Below are positions 41,901 through 53,100 of a stretch of 64,000 nt of DNA, piece after piece. The translations under genes and the position numbers were made by a program. The DNA lies in assembly GCF_027244095.1 (NCBI RefSeq), contig NC_069658.1:422742687-422806686 (forward strand). The letters run 5' to 3'. The stretch's first letter is position 1. Every line of letters begins with the position of its first letter. Origin of the DNA: Hemicordylus capensis. Its lineage: Eukaryota; Chordata; Lepidosauria; Squamata; Cordylidae. Below the pieces are notes generated by a model. It was not told the DNA's origin and searched no databases. It saw nothing but the letters and a program-made list of their open reading frames with translations.

Positions 41901-43806
41901 TACTCAGTGACATAGATGGTGGAAACAATACCTAGCACCCAAGTGACAGAGGTGTTACTACACCAGGGTGCTAAGTAGGGGGCGAGCCGGATATTAGAAA
42001 GAGCAGGAGCAATGGGTGAGGGTTTTAAAAAGCCTCTGCTTGGAGGCATCCTGCTTGGAGGCATCCTGACTCCTCGGCTTCTGATGATGTTTCCTGCACT
42101 CGGAGAAAAGCTGTCTTTGACTTTGAGGGAAAGAGCACCTGAAATCTCTGTGGTCGGAGCAGAATCTCTGACCATAAGGATGAGATGTTCAAGAGGAGGT
42201 TGTAAAACCGCCCTGAGCCATTTTGGAAGGGCAGTATACAAATCAAATCAATCAATAAATAAAATAATAAAAGTGTGAGCGGTGAACTTTGACTTCTTCA
42301 TCCTCTCCATCACTTCATCAGTCCCCTTGCTAAAGAGCCGTTTGCCATCGAAGGGTAAGTCCTCAATTTTGTTGCACATTTTGCTGCAATGAAGATGATC
42401 TGAGCAAAGCATGCCTGTGAAACATTACTGTACTAGCCATGGTGCATGACTCAAGTTTTATCAAGTGCTTTGCAGTGCTGAGGGACTGTCAAATGACATC
42501 CACTGACTTGGCAAGGGGTACACAGATCTTTCATCCCATCATGTTGCATTTTCGGCCCTCCTTGTCTATAGGGGTAGAATGACATTTCCCCAATTTAGAA
42601 AATAAAGCGCAATCCATTACTAAGGAGTTGGGCTGACTCAACGACTCATCATTGACTCATGGAAGCGTGCTTATAATCATAGTCTAGAACCCCTGGAGAA
42701 CTCCAATAATCAAGTCTGTGCCGATAAGAAGGGGGTGGCAAAGAAAAACTTTATTGCTCTTTCCATGTCAATAGAATATGAGCTGGTGAAGCCTTTGGGG
42801 TGGCACTGACAGGAGAAGCCGCTGGGGTCTTCAAGGAAGCTTTGGAGTCTCGAGAATGATGTCCTCATCAATGTCAAGACCATGTAGAGCAAAGCCCTTA
42901 AACGTTGATCCCAATGTCGTAAGAGGTGATTCTAAATGGAGTCAAAATCTGGAATATCTTGACATCGACAATGTCAGAGGTATTCCAATGTTGAATGTCA
43001 GTGTTGTCAACATCAAAGTCTGGTGGAAGAAATGATTCATTGACATTAATGGGGCCTTCCTGGGTGAGTGATGGACAGTTGAGATCAGTGAAGTTGAAGG
43101 TGCCATTGCTGTTGACGTCAAAGCTGAAGATCAAAGATTGATTGATGTTGAAGGTGGAAGAGAATAGTTGATGACGAACTCTGGTGAAGAAGTTTTCGGC
43201 CAAGATGCTGAAGGCCAAGAAGATGAGTGAGTGACCTGGACAGTTGATGGTGTAACAATCACAGGTAACAACAAGGATGGCAAAGTAGCACAGCATGAGG
43301 TGCAACATTTGAAAGTTTTTTTCGGGTCCATGAGAAAAAAATAGTTTACTCACGAGGTTGAGGTAAAATACATAAAGGTTGAGGGAGTCTGAAGTTGAGG
43401 CCGAAAAATACACAGAAAAGCTGAATCCAAACCGAAACCGAAAATGTAGCCCAAAACGGTCTGAGGTCAAAAGCCAGAAAATCACATAAAAACCAAGTCC
43501 AAAATGTTATGTGAAGAGATAACCAGTAAAACAGTCCAAGAATCAGATAAGGGAGAACAGAATAGCATTTAAAAAAAAGTTTGTTCCAGGAACTGAAGAT
43601 GCAGAGCAAATCCAAAGGAAAGCACACAGTACGGTGGACAGAAAGGAACTGAGAAGAGGTGCTTGTCACCCAAAGAGACTGGGTGTGCTCTGTGCATGCA
43701 GGGTGGGGCTTCAAGTGTCTCATAGAGCTTTTGAATCCTTCTGTGGTGGCTGCTGAGCAGGCGCAGAGCCCACTGTTGGGGATGATGCCTAGCCACAAGG
43801 ATCCGT
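38983..43806 (-). mobile_element. DIRS-type retroelement fossil, copy B
   Basis: Minus-strand DIRS element. Outer inverted repeats lie at about 38983-39210 and 43630-43806 (both containing GGGCTCTGTGCCTGCNCAGC-type sequence). The internal region complementary to the outer ends is at about 39245-39350. Recognised parts on the minus strand: tyrosine recombinase (about 39462-40374, with VAITSVGRVSELAALWMD), an RNase H/connection region (about 40930-41340), a decayed middle region, and a gag-side end (about 42700-43340). A LINE tail is inserted at about 42195-42275. It is broken, with well over a dozen breaks, and is a diverged subfamily relative to copies A and C. Confidence 0.75.
39245..39350. 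repeat. DIRS internal complementary region, copy B
   Basis: The first half (GAATGATGCC ... AAAGTTACAGATGAGCAACC) is the inverse of the outer left end near 38983-39035. The second half (TTTGTGGTAGCTAGGCATCA) is the inverse of the outer right end near 43780-43806. Confidence 0.75.
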
Positions 43807-44204
43807 GAACTCGGGGGCTAAGGAACAGCTTCCAGCTCATCTAGGCCTAAACCTCAGCAATCTACTGTGATGATGCAATGATCCTATAGAGCTAACAGCT
43901 GAAATTAGGTGGCAGGTGAACAGGAAGCTGCTCACCTAACCCCAAACATGAGTAGCACAGTGCAGGATAGGGTGGGTATGTTTATCTTTCCTTCTCCATA
44001 GTATAAAAGAGAGTTTGGGAGGAGGAAATTTGGGTAGGGGGAAGTGTGCTTGACAGTGTGCATCCCTGATCCTAAGTTCACTCCTCCTTCTAGGATATTT
44101 AAGCTTTTCAGGTTCTGCCCCCTTCACAGCTTAAAACACTTATATTAAACCCTGCCCCAACTCTTTTAGCACTGATGTTATCAGAACCCATAAATGCCTA
44201 GCAA
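43807..44204. other. intergenic, nothing recognised
   Basis: No gene or repeat family is supported. Confidence 0.4.
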
Positions 44205-44315
44205 TGGTTCCTAACCTGGGGATCCTCTAGATGTTGCTAAACTACAACTCCCATCATCCCCAGCCATAACAAATTGTAGCTGGGGCTGATGGGAGTTGTA
44301 GTTCAGCATGCCGGA
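44205..44315. mobile_element. small foldback MITE
   Basis: The arms AACTACAACTCCCATCATCC and GATGGGAGTTGTAGTTCAGC pair around a short loop. Same broad family as 15007-15142. Confidence 0.7.
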
Positions 44316-44754
44316 CTTTGGGTGGAGTATAAATTAAGGCTGGGGAATGTGGGTTACCCTTGTTCTCCAAGATACCACAAGCTGTTAAAGTTCAGCCAAG
44401 TAAATTTGCCTGTACACTGTTATCCCCCACCCCCCTGACCAATGAGATTGTGGCTCCTGGTGACCAATGACCATTCTCAGTTGTCATCAGGCTGTTCTTC
44501 AGGAGGTTTCTTCCTTTTGTTTTTGTTCTTTTTAACAAATGTTTTTTCTGAATACCAGGAGTCCTGTCTATGCAGAAACCAGAACTTTGTTCATATGTGG
44601 CCCCAGCCCCACTCTGCTGTCCAACTGATACACACAGGGCCACCAAGTTTGTAAGGAATGATTTAATTAGATTTTTTGTGGAACAATGTGTCACAATTAC
44701 CTCAACATTACCCAGTGCTTCTAACAGGTGTGCACTAACACAATAAGTGGGCAG

Positions 44755-44895
44755 CTCTCTTTTGTTGGACATTTTCAAACAGAGGTTGGACAGCCAATTA
44801 TCAAGGAGGCTGTACCAGATTTCCTGCTCTGAACAAGGGGTTGGACTAGAAGACCTGCAAGGTCCCTTCCAACTCTAAAATTATATTATTCCATA
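44755..44895 (+). repeat. CR1 LINE 3' end
   Basis: GGTTGGACTAGAAGACCTGC followed by AAGGTCCCTTCCAACTCT is the classic amniote CR1 terminus. Confidence 0.85.
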
Positions 44896-45514
44896 AGCAT
44901 ATATACTCTTGGCTTCACCATCTTATTAGAATACATTTAATGACAAAATTTCAAAGGGCATCATTGAAATGATTCAGACTTAACTAGAATAAGGCTAATT
45001 TGTGGATTTAATGTTTATAGTGTACTCAAGAATTCAGTTCGTGTCAAAGACCCTTTAACATTCCTTGAAAACAAGAAATCAAAATAATGCTATTATGATC
45101 TCTGATAGCATCTTCATAATGAATTCAAATGCATTTTTCCAGTGAACAGTATTAAAACTTTTTTCAAAAATATTCTTCAAAAATTGTTAAATTAAAATTT
45201 GCCTAAAGAAATATATAGAAATAGGATCTAATTATTTGAGCATCTCATAAAAATATAAAATTGATCATCTGAGAGGGAAAAATATCTCTATTTACTTAAA
45301 CTGTATAAACATTTAAAATATCCATATAAACTCAATGGTAATACTTCAACTATAAAAATATACTAGGTGTCTGTTTCAACTTGCTTATAAAAATTGGAAT
45401 TACTTCAACAAATCACTGCCAAGTTTAAAAACTGGGTCTTCTAATTGTGTACTTTAGTATCACCAACATCATATTCAAATTTTACCTTGGGCATGTAACT
45501 TTAGCATTAGTGAG

Positions 45515-45690
45515 CAGCATCCAGTCTTTTAGTGCAGTGGTGTGCCACCAGCAGAAAGAAGCTGCTCCTGTCAATGGAAGGCCCTTTTCTATTTGTGCAA
45601 GGAATCCTTGTGAGAGCACAACTCCCCTTCCATTTGTGGCACGAGCTTCCGTGAACAGCAGGCTGCTGCACTGAAGGTCTGGATATCACC
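45515..45690. mobile_element. foldback element
   Basis: ATCCAGTCTTTTAGTGCAG at the left inverts to CTGCACTGAAGGTCTGGAT at the right. The inner arms (CAAGGAATCCTTGTGAGAG) are also self-complementary. Confidence 0.65.
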
Positions 45691-45694
45691 TAAT

Positions 45695-46095
45695 GAAGCT
45701 GTTCACATGAGCAGCCCTACCCAGACTTGGGCAGCTCTACCTGGGTAGAGCTGCTCGTATGAAGCCCGGGATTTTTACCTGCCCTTTTACCTAGGTATAG
45801 TAGGGTCATGAGCATGCGCATGTACACAGCCTGAGAAGACAGAGCTGGACACCTAGAGTGCATGATTGGAGGGGAAATCCCTCAATGCACTGCAAGCATT
45901 AAGGGATACCTGAAGGCCAGGCTTCACTTTCCCGGCCTCCAGAGATCTGTGCTGCTGCTCAGAGCAGTAGAGATCGTGTGGGCAAGTGAGCCACACGCCA
46001 CACAGCAGACAATTGATCGTCTGGGGGGAAGGTAGGTTCAGCCCCGCCCTAGTAAAGGTCGTGTTTTAAACTGAGGCAGGGCTAGGGAATTTGGA
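45695..46095. mobile_element. non-autonomous DNA transposon-like element
   Basis: A left-end hairpin (GAGCAGCCCTACCCAGA ... CTGGGTAGAGCTGCTCGTA) and a GC-rich body are shared in style with 13450-13975. Right end approximate. Confidence 0.4.
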
Positions 46096-46998
46096 GTTAA
46101 TTTAATCTTTCTATGTAAGTAAAACAGGATCTTCAAACAGAATATTTGATTCCTGTTCACTTGTAACATTCATTTCAGCTTTACCTCAATAAACCTAGTA
46201 ACCAAAAAACAAAACAAAAAGCTGTCTGGAAATACTTTCCAGCAACATTTGTTCTGCTGTTATATATGTTTTATAAACATAACAAAATATTGGTACCTGT
46301 AATGACATGTTACACACTCTTTAAGATGCCTTCATGTCCATATCAGTGTGCCTAGAATTTCTTAATCAGTTTTTGGTAAAGTCAATGGGTCCTTTGTAGC
46401 CTGAAAGACATCCTAGGTACATGGATATGACCAAGATGACAGCATGCATTAAACAATTTTTTTTTAAATTGCCTGCCTGTTAAAAGCAAATATAGCCTAT
46501 GCTTCTAGCAAGGTAGTGGCCTCTATTTTCTAAACACACAGATTAGAATTCACAGAAGCAAAAATATTTACATACAAATAACTGTTGTTATAACACAATC
46601 TGTTAACAAGATCAGAGATTTAAGAAATTAAACCTATGCTGGTTATATACGTTGATAGACATTTACAGCCAAAGGCAAATATTCAGCTCTTCCACAATTA
46701 AAATGCAATCAAATGTTGCAAGCATTTCAAAATTCAAATCTCTTGATTGACAGAATAAGCATGTCCATTTATCCTGATTTAATGAAGATCCGAGGTGTGC
46801 CAGTAGAACTCTTTATAAGACTTCTGTGCTTCTTTTCGGTATTCTGCCACCAAACAAGTTCTAAATAAAAGCTTAACAGTCTTTAAATTGTGAAATCTGA
46901 AGAGGAAAAAAAATCATTTTGACCTTTAATATTAATTTTTTTAAAAATAAAATGAAAAATTCCCTCTGAAATTGTGATGTCCACAAAAGGCCCTTTTC
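46096..46998 (-). other. ATF1: region just 3' of the ATF1 stop, probable 3' UTR
   Basis: AT-rich unique sequence immediately downstream of the ATF1 stop on the minus strand. Mammalian ATF1 has a 3' UTR here; the end could not be placed. Confidence 0.4.
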
Positions 46999-47143
46999 TC
47001 ACACATTTTTATGGCAGTAAAGATCTTTTAGAGTTTTTAGCTCTTCAATTAGAGTTTTGTTCTGGTTTTCAAGGACAGCAACTCGATTTTCAAGACACTT
47101 TACATATTCTTTCTTCTTTCTACGGCATTCTCGAGCTGCTTCT
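46999..47143 (-). CDS. ATF1: ATF1 last coding exon: basic region and leucine zipper
   Basis: The acceptor is GATTCTAG|AGAAGC. It encodes REAARECRRKKKEYVK and a zipper with heptad leucines, ending in a TGA stop. Confidence 0.95.
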
Positions 47144-50100
47144 CTAGAATCCAAAATGAAAGTTTGTTAATTATCATACAGAAGTCAAACTAGTTTAAAA
47201 TAACTAACATTTGGATTTGGTAACGTTGAAACAACTGCTCATGTTCTTCTGTATTGTGATTATTACAGAGATATAAAACGCCAACTAATTGCTCCACTTT
47301 TGATTAATTTTCCAGGTCGTGGAGATGATTTTTATTTAAACTATTTGCTCACTATTCCTAATTCGGGTGTTATTCATATTGTGGCCAAATATTGTTATAT
47401 AATATGCCAATGCGTATAAATGTAGTCTGATTTTATATTATTATTATTTTCTTATTTGTTTTATATTGTTGTATTGCTGGTCTACGACCGAAATAAAGTT
47501 TTACTTACTTACACTAACATTTGGATTTTAATTCAGAGCTGATGTATGCATAAAGGAGATGGTGACATTTAGCATTTTTTCCTTACACTTATGATAAAGG
47601 TAAAGGTAAAGTGTGCCGTTGAGTCAGTTTTGACTCCCGGTGACCACAGAGCCCCATGGTTGTCTTTGGTAGAATACAGGAAGGGTTTACCATTGCCTCC
47701 TCCTGCGCAGTATGAGATGATGCTTTTCAGCATCTTCCTATATTGCTGCTGCCCGATATAGGTGTTTCCCATAGTCTGGAAAACATACCAGTGGGGATTT
47801 GAATTGGCAACTGCTCGCTTGATAATCAAGTCATTTCCCCGCTGCGCCATTAGGTGGCTGTTACACTCTTTATACAGACTGAATTTTTTAAAAAAACCCT
47901 CATTATACAGACTGAATAAAAAATAAAACCAAACTTTTTTTCTTTGAAAAATATAGATTTATTTTCCTTGATACAAAAATATTTAAAGGCTAATTGGAAC
48001 AGCAGTTTTGACCAAAATGTTTAGCTCACAAAAGGCTTCTGAAGGGTTCCAGACTATTATACTGGAAATAAACTGAGTTTTCAAAATAATCTTGGTATAT
48101 GCAGACAATCACAGATGTGTTTTTCAGATACTCATTAATGCCTAGGGCACATATTTTCAGATATAATCAGGGAGGGGAGTACATGCTGGATTTGATCAGT
48201 AATTTTGAGCTCAGAGGAAATAATAAAGCAGGGAGAAGAAGTAAAGGGGAACAGTGTTGAAAGCCACTTATCATTATTGGTTTCTCATCTGCGGACAGCC
48301 AAGGACAACTGTAAGATCTGCTAGCACAGAGATTCTGCTGTGCTTTTTGCTGTTACTTTTTGGCTACCTATCTTCTGGCAGCCAGTGTGGTGTAGTGGTT
48401 AGAGTGCTGAACTAGGACTGGGGAGACCAGAGTTCAAATCCCCATTCAGCCATGAAACTAGCTGGGTAACTCTGGGCCAGTCACTTCTCTCTCAGGCAAC
48501 TTAAGTATGTAGTACACCACTCTGGGCTCCTTGGAGGAACAGTGGGATATAAATGTAAGAAAATAATAAATAAATAAATAAATGTAACTTTCAGCTGGGT
48601 GTGTTGCTAGAAAGAGGGTGATAACAATGCAACTATTTGAGAACAGGCATAATATGGTCTCTCCTGGTTACCTCAGACACCAATCTGGCTGCCAAATTTC
48701 TGAAGTTTCCGAACTACGTACAAAGGCAGCCCCATGTAGAGTGCATTGCAATAATCTATTTTGGAGGTTACCAGCTGATGCACCACTGTTTTGAGACTGT
48801 TCTCTTCAAAGAATGGGCACAAATGTCAGATCAGCTGAAGTTGATAGAAAGTGCTCCTGGCCATAGCTTCCACCTGGGATACCAGTGTGAGGCCTAGATC
48901 CAAGAGCACTCCCAAGCTACGAACCTGTTTCTTCTGGGGGAGTGTAACCCCATCCAGCACAGGAAGATCTAACTCATCCCTCAAATTTCATCCCCCACAA
49001 TGAGCACCTCCATCTTGCTTGGATTCAGCTTCCATTTCTTATCCCTCATCCTGCCCATTACTGCCCGTATGCAGGCATTTAGGGAAGTTATGCCATTGCC
49101 CGATGAAGCTGACATAGTTACTGCAGAGTCTACTGTTGAGGTGTCCAGCAGCTCCTCTTGTATGGTAAAATTGGATCAATTTCAGTTTGACACCCGAGCA
49201 TATGGACAAGCTGCTTGGGACAATTCACCTTACTACCTGTCCTCTTAATCCTTGCCCGACCTGGCTTATATGATCTAGCAGGGAGGTAATTGGAGAGGGT
49301 CTTGTTAAGTTCATTAATGCTTCTCTGAGGGAGGGCAGGATGCCTCCTTGTCTCAAAGAGGCAATTATTAGACTACTGTTGAAGAAACCTGCGCTGGATC
49401 CCTCAGAATTAGGCAATTATAGGCCTGTCTCCAATTGCCCATGGTTGGACAAGGTGATTGAGAGGGTGGTGGTGTCTCAACTCCAGAGAGTCTTGAAAGA
49501 AACAGATTATCTGGACACATTTCAAACTGGTTTTGAAGCGGGCAATGGGGTTGAGACTTCCTTGGTCAACCTGTTGGAGTATTTCCAATTAGGAATTGAC
49601 AGGGGGAGTGTGACTCTGCTGATCCTTTTAGATCTCTCAGCAGCTTTCAGTACCATCAACCATGGTATCCTCCTGGAGTGCCTGAAGGGGCTGGAAGTGG
49701 GAGGCACTGATTTGCAGTGGTTCTGCTCTTACTTCTTGAGTAGGTTCCAGAAGGTGTTGCTTGATGACCGTTGCTCTTAAAAATGAGAGCTATTGTATGG
49801 GGTCTCACAGGGCTCCATTCTAACACCAGTGCTTTTTAACATCTACATGAAACCACTGGGAGAGATCATTAGGGGATTTGGTGCAGGGTGTTATCAATAT
49901 GCTGATGAAAATATCCAAATCTATATACCCAATATGCCCAAATCTATTTCTCCCTGTCAATCAAGAAATGGCCTAATGTCCTTAAATGCCTGCCTGCCTG
50001 CCTGCAGGCAGTAATGGGATGGATGAGGGAGAACAAACTGAGGTTGAAATCAAGCAAGACAGAGGTACTCATTGTGTGAGGTTGGAACCTAGGTGCCTTA

Positions 50101-53100
50101 GATCTGTCTGTTCTGGATGGGGTTACACTCCCCCAGAAAAATAAAGTATGTAGTCTGGGAGTACTTCTGGACCCAAACCTCTCCCTGGTTTCTCAGGTTG
50201 AAGCAGCTATGTCCATTTCTGGAGATAAACAACCTTAAAACAGTGGTACATATACTGGTAACATCCAGACCTGACTATTGCAATGCACTCTACATTGGAC
50301 AGCCGTAGTACATAGATTGGAAACTGCAGCTGGTGCAGTTGGTTTCTGGGGTTACCTGAAGATATCATAGTACATTCTATTTAACAGAATGACATTGGCT
50401 GCCAATAAGTTTCCGGGCAAAATACAAAATGCTGACATAAAGCCCTGAATAGCGAGCGTCCAAGGTATTTAAGACACCTTCTTCATAAATCCCACCACCT
50501 ATCAAGATCTGGGGGGGTCCTGTTGTGGTTGCCACCAGTTTGTTTGGTGGTGACTAGAAACCAGTCATTTTCTAGGGTTGCCCCAGGACTTTGGAACATG
50601 CTTTCTAATGAAATTAGAGCCTTCCCTTCTCTGGATATTTTTAAGAAGGACCTGAAGAAATACCTGTTTAGTCAGGCTTTTAATTTACAGATTTAAGTTT
50701 TAGGATTTTAACCTGTATTTTAAACTGTTGTGTGTTAATGTTTTAATTGTGTTTTTAGATTGTGAACTGCCCAGGGATTTGCATATGGGGCGGTATAAAA
50801 ATGTGTTAAATGAAGTAAGCAAGCTTGTCCACAATAATACATTGGAGTAAATGTGTAGGGGCTACAACACAGGGTGATAGTAATCCATGACCTCAAGAAA
50901 CAGAATGACTGAATGTCCACTGGAAGAACACACATAGTAAGGCTTGTACGATCCTAATGTAGGATGTGGCCATAGTCTCTTTACCCTGCTTCTTAGGGCT
51001 GTATGCACTTTTCAGCCCTAGTTTCTGAAAAAAACTGTCATTGGAATTATGGTGGCAGCTCAGACTTTTCAATTGTGGACGTTTTTGAGTCCACAAAAGC
51101 AATTACCAGGGACAACCGTAAATCACTACTGTCCTTGAATACCCAGCACAAAGTCCTCCCCAAGTTTTCTGTACATTTCAGAAAACTCAGATGGGGATAC
51201 GGGTCTCCCATTTTGTATCTGGTGGAAGAAACAGAGCTTCATTTAATGAAGAAATGAATCTTGAGGATTTTCAAGGAGGAAAGGGAGGTGGGTCTAATAA
51301 TTAGAGAAGGGAGGTCGTCTCAGGTGTTGAGAGAGATGTGGCAGAAATAATGGAGAGTTAAAAAGGAGACAAAGGGTCTTTCTCAGTTTATATTCATGAC
51401 ATGGCAGCTGTTGCAGTGCGTTGCCTTCCTATGCTGTGACAGTAACATCAGAAGCCCTGGGCCACATGGCAAGAAGCTCACACTGCAGCTCCTTCCCTAT
51501 GTCATTATCAACCCACTTTCCAGGAGGGCCAATACTGGTGCAGGGAGGAGGTCCCAGTGTAGGCCCTCCTGCATGGTTTGAGGCTTCTTGTACTGCTTGA
51601 GCAGTATGGGAAGGAGCTGTGCTGTAATAGCTACACATTTCAAAGGTAATGTAAAAAGGAGGCCCAAGAAGATAAACATGGGTCATAAAGTAGAGCTCTT
51701 TAGAAGCATCAATAATCAAGTATGGCGATGAAATGTGACAGAGAGGAAAGGCCACTAATGGGCAGCTTGGTCAAGCTTTAGCAGTGTGTACAGTGAGCAA
51801 AGAATGAAGATGCTGAAAGAGCACATTGAGAATATTTGATGCTGCTTGGATATGGAAAATAGGAGGACAGAGAGAATGTTCAAAGGCTGCATGTCCCAGG
51901 GAGGAGTGGGGGGAGTGACAGCTCTACAGTATGGAAGGGGGAGGGTTTGGGTGGAAACAAAGATGCTCTGTTTTCAACACATTCAACAAGATATTTCAAC
52001 ACATTAAAGGAGATAACAGCATAAAAAAGCTGAGAAGACATAATATAAGTATGGTATGTGCACATGTGTATACACATACGTGCAGAGTTAGAGAGAGTGG
52101 CAACATCCAATTTGCCATCTCTTCCAGTGATCTGGTGTCTCTTTCCCCCTTATTTTACGAATATGTTGGTATTTTAAAAAATAAACAAACTTTTCTCCTC
52201 TCACATCTGGTTTCTTGAAACTGGAAAGATTTCCTAAAAAAATGTTGGCAAGCACAACAAAAAAGGGAAGTGGGGAAAAATAATTATACAATGTAAGTTT
52301 CTTTGGAGGCCAAAAAAAAAAGGCAGAAGAAGACAGGAGTATTTCTATTTTATTTTTTAGAAGAAAAAAGGTGAAGTTAATCTCTCTGTCATGTATCTGT
52401 ATCTTAGAATTTTGTTAAAAAGCAAACTATTCTGGTGGATGCTTTGAAGCAACTGGGAAACTAAATACCTGTTTTTCATCAGCCTTATTTCTCGTTTCAA
52501 CTGTGGATCATCTGTCTTGGTTGACTGAGATGTCAAGGAGACCGGTGTTGTCATCACAACAGTCTGTGGGAGGGAAGTGGTGGTTGGTGTACTGCGTATC
52601 TGGTATGTCTGCATATCTCCAGATGCAGCTGTTGAGGAACCAGAATACAGAAAATTATAAAGGAAGGCGTTCTAAGGCCAATTATCTGTTTATGATTTGT
52701 GGAACATACCCCATATACTGTATGGTTTATGGAACATACCCCAGGACAAAATGCACATGCAGCTAGTCAACAGTGGAGGGCACATGTGTACAGTACTGGG
52801 TTTGGGCATCTTTAAAAGGCTCAGAAAGAGCAGCTGAGAAAGGATCTGCCTCCTGCTTTAGAGTTATTAGAAGACACAGCCATAGCTTACACTTTTATAA
52901 CTATAATTTTACTCTTGCTCCTTCAGAATAAATTATGACAAAACAATTTAAACTAGGAACATCAACAAGGGAGTAGCTAAACTAGTCCATGACAATATTG
53001 CAAATTAATTTGAATTATGCTTAACCTTGAGAACTTCATCAACAAACTCTTCTCAATAATACCTGAATCAGTGCTGAGGGATAAGCATGTTTCATTTAAA

